Shown: in pieces, positions 50,373 through 59,245 of the stretch
Position numbering within the stretch: the first letter of the stretch is position 1
Layout: each line of letters starts with the position of its first letter
Origin: Acidithiobacillus acidisediminis
GTDB lineage: Bacteria; Pseudomonadota; Gammaproteobacteria; Acidithiobacillales; Acidithiobacillaceae
Length of the DNA: 64,000 bases
Assembly (NCBI RefSeq): GCF_023277115.1
Contig: NZ_JALQCS010000001.1
Location: 2,536,001-2,600,000 of the forward strand
Direction: 5' to 3'
The notes under the pieces: generated by a model
What the model saw: only the letters and a program-made list of their open reading frames with translations
What the model was told of the DNA's origin: nothing
The model's database searches: none
Translations under genes and position numbers: made by a program

Positions 50373-52145
50373 CTATGCGGGTGAAAAGTGGCCAAAGGCC
50401 AATTGTGCCTCATCCCCGCGAGCTGCATCTTCCATGCGCCATTCTCCATCCCCCAGCAGGCGCAGACAACGGGAATGATAGCGCCAAAGACTCGAACGAT
50501 GTCCCACACTGATGATCGCGGAGTCCGGCAAACGCTCGGCGATGAGGGCATACAACTCGCCCTCTGCTCGCTCGTCCAGCGCTGAACTCGCTTCGTCCAA
50601 AAAGATCCAGCGCGGCTTCTGCAGCAGGATACGGGCAAAAGCGAGGCGCTGCTGCTCTCCCAGGGAGAGGGTATGGGACCAGAGACGGGTTTCTTCGAGT
50701 TGCCCTGCCAATGCGCCCATCCCCACACTCTGTAGCGCTTCGACCAGCACTTGCGCACTGTCATCCGCAAGACCATAGGGATAAACCAACACCTCGCGCA
50801 GGCTGCCCATGGGCAGGTAGGGACGCTGTGGCAAGAAGAGGGGGCGTTCCGACGCTGGCAGGCCAATCTCGCCATCCCCATAAGGCCAAATGCCCGCCAA
50901 CGCGCGAACCAGAGTGCTCTTGCCGCTGCCCGATGCCCCCATGATCAGGAGATGTTCCCCAGGCGCAACGGACAGATTCAAGCCGCGCACCAGTTCCCGC
51001 CCATCGGGCAAACGCACATGCAAATCGCTGACCTCCAGGGCTGTGGCATTTCTTTGTTGGATATGATAATGCCGGTCCTGAATTTCGTGCACCTCGCGCA
51101 TGGAGCCGCGGAAAAATCGCAACCGGTCGACTACCGCATGCCAGTTGGCCAAGGTCGTATAACTGCTGACGATGAACGACAAGGCGCCTTGCACCTGGGC
51201 AAAGGCAGACATGATCTGTTGCAGACCGCCCACGCCAATTTCCTTGTTGACGAAATAGGCCGGCAAACAAACGATCAGGGGGAAAATAATGGCAATCTGC
51301 CCATAGGCAGAGGTCCACCAGTTCAAGCGCATACTTCGCCAGATGATGCGCCAGAAATTGGCGTAGACCTCGGCGAATCGCTCGCGGAAATTTTTTCCTT
51401 CACGCGCCTCTCCACCATAGAGCGCGACGCTCTCACTGTTTTCCCGCAGGCGCATCATACTGAAACGAAAATCGGCCTGATAGCGTTCCTGCATAAAATT
51501 CAGGCGAATGAGTGGGCGACCAATCAAGGCGGTAATGACCGTACCAAATACCGAGTAAATCAAAGCAGCCCAGACCAGATAACCGGGGATGGTGAACGTC
51601 TGCCCATGTACGGGAATCCAGATCATGGCCGATAATTCCCAGAGCATGAAAATGAAGGTGCCCAAGGTCACCACGGAACTGAACAGACCGATCACGATAT
51701 TCAGTGTTTGATTAGTGAAGCTGGCCAGATCTTCACTGATACGCTGATCCGGGTTATCCGTGCCATCTCCCAATACCTGCATATGGTAAAAGGTACGCCG
51801 TTCCAGCCAAGAATCGAGGTAGGAGTGGGTCAGCCAGCGTCGCCAGCGAATGACCAGCATCTCGGTAAAGAAACTTTGCGATACCGCAGCGATAATGTAT
51901 GCCGTCGCTAAGCCGCAAAAAACGAGGATCTGCTGCCAGGTCGCACCCGATTGATAATGTTGGACTGCGTTCCAAAATACCGCATACCACTGGGTGATGC
52001 GGTAGGAGATGAAAACCATGAACAGATTGAGCCCAATGATCAGGGCAAAAACACCCCTCGCTAGCCAGCGATCCTCCGAACTCGTCCAATAGGGTTTACT
52101 GATCTGCCATAGATCGCGAAAAAATTCGCGATTGAACTGCCGCAT
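50373..52145 (-). CDS. SbmA/YddA-type ABC exporter with fused ATPase
   Basis: A 590-residue half-transporter of the ABC_membrane_2 (SbmA/BacA, YddA, Rv1819c) type from ATG 52145 (GGGGAG upstream). The membrane domain (about 15-330) includes RWRRWLTHSYLDSWLERRTFY and ENSESVALYGGEARE, both family features. The ATPase (about 370-580) has Walker A GASGSGKST, signature LSLGEQQR and Walker B WIFLDEASSALDE. Homologues move peptides, cobalamin or fatty acyl compounds. It lies 26 bp upstream of the thioredoxin-like gene, likely one operon. Confidence 0.87.
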   Translation of the reverse strand: MRQFNREFFRDLWQISKPYWTSSEDRWLARGVFALIIGLNLFMVFISYRITQWYAVFWNAVQHYQSGATWQQILVFCGLATAYIIAAVSQSFFTEMLVIRWRRWLTHSYLDSWLERRTFYHMQVLGDGTDNPDQRISEDLASFTNQTLNIVIGLFSSVVTLGTFIFMLWELSAMIWIPVHGQTFTIPGYLVWAALIYSVFGTVITALIGRPLIRLNFMQERYQADFRFSMMRLRENSESVALYGGEAREGKNFRERFAEVYANFWRIIWRSMRLNWWTSAYGQIAIIFPLIVCLPAYFVNKEIGVGGLQQIMSAFAQVQGALSFIVSSYTTLANWHAVVDRLRFFRGSMREVHEIQDRHYHIQQRNATALEVSDLHVRLPDGRELVRGLNLSVAPGEHLLIMGASGSGKSTLVRALAGIWPYGDGEIGLPASERPLFLPQRPYLPMGSLREVLVYPYGLADDSAQVLVEALQSVGMGALAGQLEETRLWSHTLSLGEQQRLAFARILLQKPRWIFLDEASSALDERAEGELYALIAERLPDSAIISVGHRSSLWRYHSRCLRLLGDGEWRMEDAARGDEAQLAFGHFSPA

Positions 52146-52238
52146 ATGCGCTCCCCGCAACCATTTCCGAAAATGTAGCTCCAGGCGCAGAATTTGCTAC
52201 CTCGTATAGAGCCAATCGCAATCGAAGAGGAGCATAGC

Positions 52239-52727
52239 ATGGCCGAAGACAAAAACCATTCACGCCGCCGCTTTCTAGGTGGCCTGGTCGTTGCCGGTGC
52301 GGCATCGGCGGTGGCCGCAGCGGCACAGGGGCAGAGCATGGGAATGGGCATGATGGGACCGTCCAAGAACAAGGTCGTCTATCAGCTCAACCAATCCGAC
52401 CCCGCCTATATCCTGGATATCTTACACAGCGCGGCCGTGGTGCTGGAGCATTACAACAACGATGTCGACATCGTTCTCGATTGCTTTGGCCCCGGCATCT
52501 GGCTCTTGGTCAAGGACGAGAAGAACAAGCACCATTATGACAAGTTCATCCGCGAACAGGTCTCCAGCCTGCATATGTATGGGGTAACCTTCGCCGCCTG
52601 TGAGCAGACCATGAAAACGGTCAAGATCGACAATGCCGACCTGATTTCCGAGGCAACTACGGTATTCAGCGGCGCGGTGGAGCTGATCAGCCTGCAGCAG
52701 AAGGGATACGCATATGTCGCATGGTAA
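52239..52727 (+). CDS. Tat-exported DsrE-like protein
   Basis: A 162-residue protein from ATG 52239 (GAGGAG upstream). The twin-arginine signal SRRRFLGGLVVAGAASAV (about 8-26) marks folded export. The mature part has a DsrE/DsrF-like core (VVYQLNQSDPAYILDILHSAAVVLEH, DIVLDCFGPGIWLLV, MYGVTFAACEQTMK). DsrE proteins carry sulfane sulfur on a conserved Cys; the Cys in FAACEQTMK is the candidate. Its start is 93 bp from the divergent ABC exporter gene. Periplasmic sulfur handling is a reasonable guess in a sulfur oxidiser. Confidence 0.82.
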   Translation: MAEDKNHSRRRFLGGLVVAGAASAVAAAAQGQSMGMGMMGPSKNKVVYQLNQSDPAYILDILHSAAVVLEHYNNDVDIVLDCFGPGIWLLVKDEKNKHHYDKFIREQVSSLHMYGVTFAACEQTMKTVKIDNADLISEATTVFSGAVELISLQQKGYAYVAW

Positions 52728-52733
52728 TGCGCG

Positions 52734-53543
52734 CTAAAGACGGCAATGTGTCAGCGCGGGCAAACGGGCGCGGAGTTGTGCCATCTGGGCAAGATCCAAC
52801 TCCGCCAAGGCGACGCCAGCGCCCTCATCCTGTTGCGCCAAGATCTGTCCCCAGGGATCAATGATCATGCTGTGCCCCCAGGTCTCGCGCCCATTGACAT
52901 GTCTTCCCCCTTGGTCGGCTGCCAGTACGAAGGCTTGATTTTCGATGGCACGGGCACGCAGGAGTGTCTCCCAATGGGCGCGCCCGGTCTGCACCGTGAA
53001 GGCGCTGGGCACGACGAGAATGGCAGCACCGGCATACTGTCGGTACAACTCTGGGAAACGCAGATCGTAGCAGATCGATAAGCCAATCTCGCCCCAGGGG
53101 CTGGATACCTGCACCGGCTTCATTCCTGGGGCGATGCTGGCCGATTCGCGGTAGCTCTCGCCGTCGGCTAGATCGACATCAAACAGATGGATCTTGTCGT
53201 AGCGAGCCTGTAGTGTGCCCTGGGGGTCGTACGCCAGCAGACTGGCATAACAGCGGCCATCGGGCGCGCGCAACGGGATGCTTCCCCCGAGGAGCCAGAT
53301 ACCATGCCGCGCTGCCTGCTCCCCGAGAAAATCCTGGATCGGCCCGTGGCCTTGGTCTTCCATGAGCGCCAGCTTGTCCGTGTCCCGCACGCCCATGAAG
53401 GCAAAATTTTCCGGCAGCAAGACCAGCTCTGCACCGCGCGCGCCGGCACTGGCAATCGCCTGCGCTGCCGCCTGCAGATTTTCTCGCCAGTCGTCGCTGG
53501 AGACGGTCTGGATGACGGCAGCAATCAGACGATCATCGGCCAC
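52734..53543 (-). CDS. Nitrilase-superfamily amidase, Nit1-like
   Basis: A carbon-nitrogen hydrolase of 269 residues with catalytic triad E45 (LLPENFAF), K117 (YDKIHLFDVD) and C158 (SICYDLRFPELY). The IHLFDVD and DLRFPELYR segments match the Nit1/deaminated-glutathione amidase branch, which repairs a side product of transamination of glutathione. As the last gene of a thiol-redox operon that function fits. It converges with the DsrE-like gene, 6 bp apart. Confidence 0.88.
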   Translation of the reverse strand: MADDRLIAAVIQTVSSDDWRENLQAAAQAIASAGARGAELVLLPENFAFMGVRDTDKLALMEDQGHGPIQDFLGEQAARHGIWLLGGSIPLRAPDGRCYASLLAYDPQGTLQARYDKIHLFDVDLADGESYRESASIAPGMKPVQVSSPWGEIGLSICYDLRFPELYRQYAGAAILVVPSAFTVQTGRAHWETLLRARAIENQAFVLAADQGGRHVNGRETWGHSMIIDPWGQILAQQDEGAGVALAELDLAQMAQLRARLPALTHCRL

Positions 53544-53561
53544 ATCCGCTCTCCTGGATGC

Positions 53562-53987
53562 TCACAGACCCTGCCCGGCCAGCCAGCGCTGAATATCCGC
53601 AGCCCCCATCGCACCGCTTTGCCGCGCCACTTCGCGTCCGCCGCGAAACAGGATCATGGTCGGGATCGAGCGAATCTGGTAGCGGGCGCCACTCTGCCCG
53701 TCCTCCTCGGTATTCACCTTGGCAAAGAGGCAACGCCCTTGCATCTGCTGCGCCGCCTGCGCAAATGCTGGCGCCATCATCCGACAGGGGCCGCACCAAG
53801 GGGCCCAAAAGTCGACCAAGACCGGCAACTCGTTCCGCTCGATATAGCGTTGAAAAGCTACGCCCTGGAGTTCAGCGGGATGATCGGCAAAGAGCAGCTG
53901 ATGGCATTTACCGCATTTCGGGCGCTCGCCAAGACGTTCCTTGGGGACCTGATTCACCGCGCCACAGTGGGGACAGACGATATGCAT
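53562..53987 (-). CDS. trxC: Thioredoxin 2 with zinc motif
   Basis: A 141-residue thioredoxin with the TrxC-type N-terminal zinc ribbon (C5, C8, C25, C28) and active site WCGPC (C65, C68). IRSIPTMILFRGGREV is the conserved cis-Pro region. A cytoplasmic thiol reductant known in E. coli to be part of the oxidative-stress response. It sits between glutaredoxin and nitrilase genes in the RND operon. Confidence 0.94.
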   Translation of the reverse strand: MHIVCPHCGAVNQVPKERLGERPKCGKCHQLLFADHPAELQGVAFQRYIERNELPVLVDFWAPWCGPCRMMAPAFAQAAQQMQGRCLFAKVNTEEDGQSGARYQIRSIPTMILFRGGREVARQSGAMGAADIQRWLAGQGL

Positions 53988-54002
53988 GGTTACGCCTCCC
54001 GT

Positions 54003-54260
54003 TCAATCGCGTAGCAGGGGATCCAATTCGCCCCGACGCTCCAGGGCAAGCAGGTCGTCACAGCCACCCACATGGCGCTGGGCAATGAAGATTTGCGGCA
54101 CCGTACGCCGACCCCCGGCGCGTTGGACCATCTCCCCTCGCCGTTGCGGTTGCTGATCGACCCAGATGATCTGAGGAGCGACGTTTTTCTGCTGCAAGAG
54201 TGCCAAGGCCCGGCGACAGTAGCCACAGGCGTGGGTAGCATAGACGACAACCTCTGCCAC
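54003..54260 (-). CDS. grxC: Glutaredoxin 3
   Basis: An 85-residue glutaredoxin with redox site CGYC (12-15) in YATHACGYCRRALALL, cis-Pro TVPQIFI and GSH-binding GGCDDLLAL. Length and motifs equal GrxC. Its ATG directly follows the rhodanese stop. It uses glutathione to reduce disulfides or persulfides. Confidence 0.93.
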   Translation of the reverse strand: MAEVVVYATHACGYCRRALALLQQKNVAPQIIWVDQQPQRRGEMVQRAGGRRTVPQIFIAQRHVGGCDDLLALERRGELDPLLRD

Positions 54261-54680
54261 CTACTTCTCCACCGGCAGTCCAGCACCACGCCAAGCCTGG
54301 ATGCCACCCTTCAGGCTGTACACCTTCTGAAACCCGGCCTTGTGCAGAATCGACGCCGCCCGCGCCGAACGCATCCCGCTGGCACACTGACAGATCACAT
54401 GATGTTCCTGATGCTTTTCCAGATCCTTGAGATATTTGTTCAATTGCCCTACGGGAATGTGTTTGGCCGAAGGCAAGTGGCCGCGGGACCACTCGTTTTG
54501 CTCGCGCACATCAATCACCAGGGCATCGTGTTGATTGATGAGCTGCACGGCGCGCTCCGGCGTGATTTCTTCCACCCCAGCCAACTTGCGGCTGATCGGC
54601 CCCTTGAACACCAGAACCACAAAGCCCAGGGCCAGCAAGAGCAGTGGCCAATGCGTGGACAATTCTGCGCCGATATTCAC
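54261..54680 (-). CDS. Membrane-anchored rhodanese
   Basis: A 139-residue protein with an N-terminal membrane helix (about 8-27) and a single rhodanese domain (about 36-137). The active loop is C99-A-S-G-M-R in HVICQCASGMRSAR, with an extra Cys two residues earlier (C97). It transfers sulfane sulfur. It lies between DUF2892 and glutaredoxin genes, a combination that points to persulfide relay to thiols. Confidence 0.92.
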   Translation of the reverse strand: MNIGAELSTHWPLLLLALGFVVLVFKGPISRKLAGVEEITPERAVQLINQHDALVIDVREQNEWSRGHLPSAKHIPVGQLNKYLKDLEKHQEHHVICQCASGMRSARAASILHKAGFQKVYSLKGGIQAWRGAGLPVEK

Positions 54681-54683
54681 TGT

Positions 54684-54905
54684 TTATCTCCCGCAACTCG
54701 GGGCATCACTCACCCCTATCTTGTGCAGAATATTGACCAGGGGGCAAAAACCCGAGAGGCCACTTTGGAAGAGATTGAATCCGACAAAGAGGGTAAAGGC
54801 CAGAAACCACTCGCTGATAAAGATCGGACTGGCCGGCGCACCCAAGGCCACGCTGATCATCACGAAGGTACCAGCCACCACACGAACCCAATTTTCTGTA
54901 GTCAT
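54684..54905 (-). CDS. DUF2892 (YgaP membrane-domain-like) protein
   Basis: A 73-residue protein with two membrane segments and the DUF2892 pattern: short start MTTENWVRVVAGTFV, FNLFQSGLSGFCPLVNILHKIG near the end. In E. coli YgaP the same membrane unit is fused to a rhodanese; here the rhodanese is the next gene, 3 bp downstream. It retains Cys in SGFCPL. Confidence 0.88.
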   Translation of the reverse strand: MTTENWVRVVAGTFVMISVALGAPASPIFISEWFLAFTLFVGFNLFQSGLSGFCPLVNILHKIGVSDAPSCGR

Positions 54906-54906
54906 T

Positions 54907-57900
54907 TCAGGTCACTCCCTGCGCTTTGCGCTCCAGATGCCGCTCCCAGAGAAAATACAGCAGCGGAATCACAATCAATGTCAGCATGGTGGAGGCGAAG
55001 GTGCCAAAAATCAAGGATACCGCCAAGCCACCAAAGACGGGATCGGTCACCATGATGGCGGAACCGAACATGATCGCCAATGCCGTCAACAAAATCGGGC
55101 GGAATCGCACCGCACCCGCTTCCAGTACCGCCTCATCCAAGGGGTAGCCCTCGCGTCGGTATTCGATGATGAAATCGATCAGCAGCAAGGAATTCCGCAC
55201 CACGACACCCGCTAGGGCAATCACCCCAATCATTGACGTCGCATTGAAGGGCGTATTGAGCAGCCAGTGCCCCGGAAAGACCCCAATGAGCGTAAGCGGG
55301 ATGGCACCCATGACGATGATCGGCATGATGAAGGATTGGTAGTACGCCACCAGCATCAGATAGATGAAGACCAGGGCAACGATGAAGGCGGCACCGAGAT
55401 CCCGAAACACATCGAGGGTCAGACGCATGTCACCACCCCAAAGGATCTGATAATGGGTGATGTCCCGCGGCTGGGCCGGCAGGAAACCCAGGTTGCCCGT
55501 GCTCAGAGGCACGCCCGCGAGGGTCTTGCCATTGAGCAGGTTATTCAGGGTGTAGGTAGCATAGACCGGGCTGGAGCCCAGCAAGTCGCCGGTGACATAC
55601 ACCACATCGTGCTGGTCCCGGTCGACGATCGGCTTGGCCGCCGTCGTCCTCTTGATCTCGACGATGCTCGATAATGGCACCTGCTGTCCTGTCTGGCTGC
55701 GTACCCGCAGACTCAGAATCTGCGACTGCCAGGCGCGATCTCCCGGCGGCACGCGCAGGATAATATTTACCGGCTCCCGCGCTGTGCGAACGGTAAGGGC
55801 ACCAATCGTACTGCCCGCAACAAAGTCATGCACCAGCGTGGCCACTTGTGCCGGTGCCACGCCAGCCAGCATCGCCTTTTCCGTCAGGACGTGAATCCGA
55901 TATTCCGGGACAGTACCCGTTACCGAGTCATCGACGTTGACCATGTCGTAGACTGTACGGAATTTCTTCTCGACCAGCCCGGCGAGTTGGCGCAGTTTAT
56001 CGTAGTCAGGGCCATAGAGTTCCGCGACCACCTGCGCCCGCACCGGAGGTCCTGGTGGCACCTCGAACAGTTTGATTACGGTGCCGGGAAAGCGCTGCTG
56101 CAGGACGGCAATTTTCCGGTAAATATCGACGCCAATCGTGTGCGACATGGGTCGCTGACTGCGCGGTACGAGATTGACCTGGATCTGCGCATAGTTGCTC
56201 CCCTTGCGCATCATGTCGCCGCGCACCAAGCCGGCAAAATCTACGGGCGCCGAACGGCCAACATAATTCTGGAAATTCTCAACGTACGGATTCTCTGCCA
56301 ATACCCGGCCCACGTCCTGTACCACCCGTCCGGTTTCCGCCAGAGCCGTGCCAGCAGGGGTGTCGACCTGAATCATGAAGTCACTGACATTCCCTGCCGG
56401 CAACATCTTGACGTTCACACCCAAGGGACTAAGCGGTCCGTTCATCCCCGCAGGGCGCACAAATTGCCAGGCCGGCATGAGCATGGCCAACAGCAACAGC
56501 ACGATCACGATCAGGAAAAAGACGTTGCGCCTCGCTCCTGAGCGCAGCAGGGGGGTAAAGATCCGCAGGTAGAGGCGCTGCAGCAGATCCCGCGCGCGCA
56601 TGCCGTCTTCTTCTTGATGCTGACGCGCATGACGATCCGCTTTACCACGGAGAAAGCGATAGGCACCCCAGGGCACCACCGTATACGCCAATAACACCGA
56701 CGCAATCATGGCGATCGGTACAAAGATGGGGATGGGCAACATGAAAGGTCCCATCATTCCCGTCACAAAGGCCATGGGGACAAAGGCCAGAATCACCGCC
56801 AGGGTAGCAATATTCGTTGGATTGCCGATTTCATTGGTCGCCAGCACCACCTTGTCGGCAAAGCTGCGTTTGCCTCCACCGTGACTGATGTGACGGTGGA
56901 TGTTTTCGATTACCACAATACCGCCATCGACCAAGAGGCCGAGAGACAGGATCAGCGCAAAGAGGGTGATCCGATTGATGGTCTGGCCGAGCAACCAACC
57001 GATCCCCAGCACCACCCCCAGGGTCAGGGGGACGGTCAGGATGACGATGCCGGCCTCGCGCCAGCCCAGAAAGACCAGCAGAATGATTGCCACCACCCCA
57101 ACCGCAATACTGAGATGCTCAAAGAGGGTACTCACCGCATCGTTGGCGCGGGCGCCATAATCCCGGGTCACCGATACCTGTATGCCCTGCGGGATGGCCT
57201 CTGCCTGCAAGCGCTGCAGTTTTGCCTTGATCGCATCGGCAACCACGACTGCATTGGTGCCCGGCCGTTTGGCCAAGGTAATGGTTACCGCCGGCATGCT
57301 GCTACCTGCAGGCAAACCGAGATGATTGGCCGGACCGGTATTGTTGGTCATCAAGGTGTCGGTTTCGGCTGCGCCCTCTTCCACACGCGCCACGTCGTGC
57401 AGGAAGATGGGGCGGCCAGCATGGGAACCAATGATGACGTCCCCCACCGCCGTCGCCGAGCCCAACGCTGCATCCACGCGCAACGGAATGCGCTGGTTGT
57501 TGGCGACCAGATGGCCCGCAGGCATGACCAAATTGCTGCCCTGCAGCGCTTGCCGCAGCTGCGCCAGACTGACACCACTGCTGGCCAGCTTCTGCGGATC
57601 GATCCAGACATTGACCGCTCGGCGCGCACCGCCAATCAGCTCGGCGTTGGCCACATCGGGTACGTTCTGCAATTGATCCATGATCCGCAGGGCGACGGCA
57701 CGCAACTGCACCTGGCTGTGGGAGGCGGAACTCAAGGTGACATCGAGGATGGGTACGTCGTTGATGCCGATCGATTTCACCAGCGGCTGCATGGTGCCGG
57801 GCGGCATACGGTCGATGTTCCGGCTCAGTTGGTTATAGACTTCGAGCAGGCTCTTCTCTTCGTTCGCGCCGACCTGGAACTGCACCGTAACGATGCCCAT

Positions 57901-58185
57901 GTCATTCACGGCATACCCATAGGTGTGGTGCACCCCGGGCAATGACGCCATCAGGGCTTCCAGGGGACGCACAACGAGATTGTGAACTTCTTCGCTGTTG
58001 GAACCTGGGCGCATGACAAAGATTTCCGCCGCAGGCACCACGATCTCGGGGTTATAGAGACGTGGCGTGACCAGCACCGCCATCGCCCCGAACAGGGCAA
58101 TGGCCAGCATGATCAACACGGTGATCTTGGAGCGATAAAAGCCGCTGGCAAGCCGACCGGCGAGATTCATTTGCCCGTCAGCCAT
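54907..58185 (-). CDS. RND-family efflux permease (AcrB/HAE-like)
   Basis: An inner-membrane resistance-nodulation-division pump of 1092 residues from ATG 58185, which overlaps the end of the adaptor gene by 8 bp. Duplicated layout: TM1, periplasmic porter loop (about 40-345), TM2-6 (about 350-560), TM7, second loop (about 620-900), TM8-12. Landmarks are GVVAIILLVFLGWREAGIVILTVPL (cut here by description), a GG-rich GLLVDGGIVVIENIHRH helix 4 with the Asp for proton relay, and a C-terminal FGTFASTMLTLIVIPLLYF. Export substrate unknown; the operon suggests thiol, sulfur or metal stress. Confidence 0.93.
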   Translation of the reverse strand: MADGQMNLAGRLASGFYRSKITVLIMLAIALFGAMAVLVTPRLYNPEIVVPAAEIFVMRPGSNSEEVHNLVVRPLEALMASLPGVHHTYGYAVNDMGIVTVQFQVGANEEKSLLEVYNQLSRNIDRMPPGTMQPLVKSIGINDVPILDVTLSSASHSQVQLRAVALRIMDQLQNVPDVANAELIGGARRAVNVWIDPQKLASSGVSLAQLRQALQGSNLVMPAGHLVANNQRIPLRVDAALGSATAVGDVIIGSHAGRPIFLHDVARVEEGAAETDTLMTNNTGPANHLGLPAGSSMPAVTITLAKRPGTNAVVVADAIKAKLQRLQAEAIPQGIQVSVTRDYGARANDAVSTLFEHLSIAVGVVAIILLVFLGWREAGIVILTVPLTLGVVLGIGWLLGQTINRITLFALILSLGLLVDGGIVVIENIHRHISHGGGKRSFADKVVLATNEIGNPTNIATLAVILAFVPMAFVTGMMGPFMLPIPIFVPIAMIASVLLAYTVVPWGAYRFLRGKADRHARQHQEEDGMRARDLLQRLYLRIFTPLLRSGARRNVFFLIVIVLLLLAMLMPAWQFVRPAGMNGPLSPLGVNVKMLPAGNVSDFMIQVDTPAGTALAETGRVVQDVGRVLAENPYVENFQNYVGRSAPVDFAGLVRGDMMRKGSNYAQIQVNLVPRSQRPMSHTIGVDIYRKIAVLQQRFPGTVIKLFEVPPGPPVRAQVVAELYGPDYDKLRQLAGLVEKKFRTVYDMVNVDDSVTGTVPEYRIHVLTEKAMLAGVAPAQVATLVHDFVAGSTIGALTVRTAREPVNIILRVPPGDRAWQSQILSLRVRSQTGQQVPLSSIVEIKRTTAAKPIVDRDQHDVVYVTGDLLGSSPVYATYTLNNLLNGKTLAGVPLSTGNLGFLPAQPRDITHYQILWGGDMRLTLDVFRDLGAAFIVALVFIYLMLVAYYQSFIMPIIVMGAIPLTLIGVFPGHWLLNTPFNATSMIGVIALAGVVVRNSLLLIDFIIEYRREGYPLDEAVLEAGAVRFRPILLTALAIMFGSAIMVTDPVFGGLAVSLIFGTFASTMLTLIVIPLLYFLWERHLERKAQGVT

Positions 58186-59245
58186 GGACGGCGCTCTCGA
58201 TCTGATCGCCATTGTTTACGGCTTCGGTATTGCTCACCACAATACGCTCCCCCGCCGTCAATCCCGCCAGGATCTCCACTGCACCATTCGCCGACTGGCC
58301 TGGGCGCACCATGCGATATTCCGCGATATCCTTTCCGGTAACGACAAAAACACCGGGAATACCGGCCCGATTGAGCAACGCCGCACTGGGAATCTGCAAG
58401 GTCGACGTCTTCCCGACATGGGGAATCTGCACCTGCACAAAGGCACCCGCCTGCACGCCACTATCTGCCGGCAGCGACAGCTTCACCAGGTGGCTATGGG
58501 TCACCGGATCGGCCACCGGAACCAAATCCCGTACCGTCGCCGTCAGACTTTTGCCGTCCTCGAGAATGGTAAGGCTTTGCCCGACGTGGAGGGTGGCGAA
58601 GGCAGCGCTTCCCACACTGCAGTCCACCTCCAGCACGTGGGGATTGGCCAAACTCAGGACGGGATGACCGGGGGCAACCAAGTCGCCATTCTGCAGAAAC
58701 TTTTCCGTTATGACGCCGGCGAAGGGTGCGCTCACTCGGGCATAGCGCAACTGCGCGGCGGCGCTACCGGTGCCGGCCCGCGCTGCCGCCACTTGCGCCT
58801 TCGCCATTTGATACTGACTGCGCACTTGGTCCCACTGCTTCTGCGGGATCGCCTGCGCCGCATACAGCTTCTGGAACCGGTCATAATTCGACTGCGCATC
58901 GGCAAAATTCGCCTCGGCCTGGGCCAGACTGGCCTGGGCCTGGGCGACCTGACTATCGACATCGGCGGGGTCCACCTGGAAGAGCAATTGCCCAGCGTGC
59001 ACTGCCTCGCCCACATGTACCTGCAAGCCGCGCAGATAGCCACTCAAGCGCGACCCCAACTGAATCTGCTGGCTGGCCATGATGGTACCAGGCACGGTCT
59101 CGAAATTTTGTCCCGCGCCCGCCGCTAGTGTCAGCACCTGCGCCTGCACCTGGTGCGTCACAGCGGCAGCATGCGGCGGCTTCTCGCCACAGCCAGCCAG
59201 GGCCAGGGTCAAGACCATACCCACCACCAATACGTGTTTTTTCAC
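58178..59245 (-). CDS. RND membrane-fusion (adaptor) lipoprotein
   Basis: A periplasmic adaptor of 355 residues. Lipobox LAGC gives the lipidated C19. Then beta-barrel, lipoyl (SGYLRGLQVHVGEAVHAGQL), alpha-hairpin (about 95-165) and barrel domains in the AcrA/HlyD order. It overlaps tolC by 4 bp and the pump gene by 8 bp, so the tripartite complex is made as a coupled set. Confidence 0.93.
   Translation of the reverse strand: MKKHVLVVGMVLTLALAGCGEKPPHAAAVTHQVQAQVLTLAAGAGQNFETVPGTIMASQQIQLGSRLSGYLRGLQVHVGEAVHAGQLLFQVDPADVDSQVAQAQASLAQAEANFADAQSNYDRFQKLYAAQAIPQKQWDQVRSQYQMAKAQVAAARAGTGSAAAQLRYARVSAPFAGVITEKFLQNGDLVAPGHPVLSLANPHVLEVDCSVGSAAFATLHVGQSLTILEDGKSLTATVRDLVPVADPVTHSHLVKLSLPADSGVQAGAFVQVQIPHVGKTSTLQIPSAALLNRAGIPGVFVVTGKDIAEYRMVRPGQSANGAVEILAGLTAGERIVVSNTEAVNNGDQIESAVHG

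Noticed and set aside
50751-51635. A 294-codon plus-strand frame opposite the ABC exporter
   Set aside because: The exporter has intact Walker A, signature and Walker B motifs on the minus strand; the antisense frame has none.
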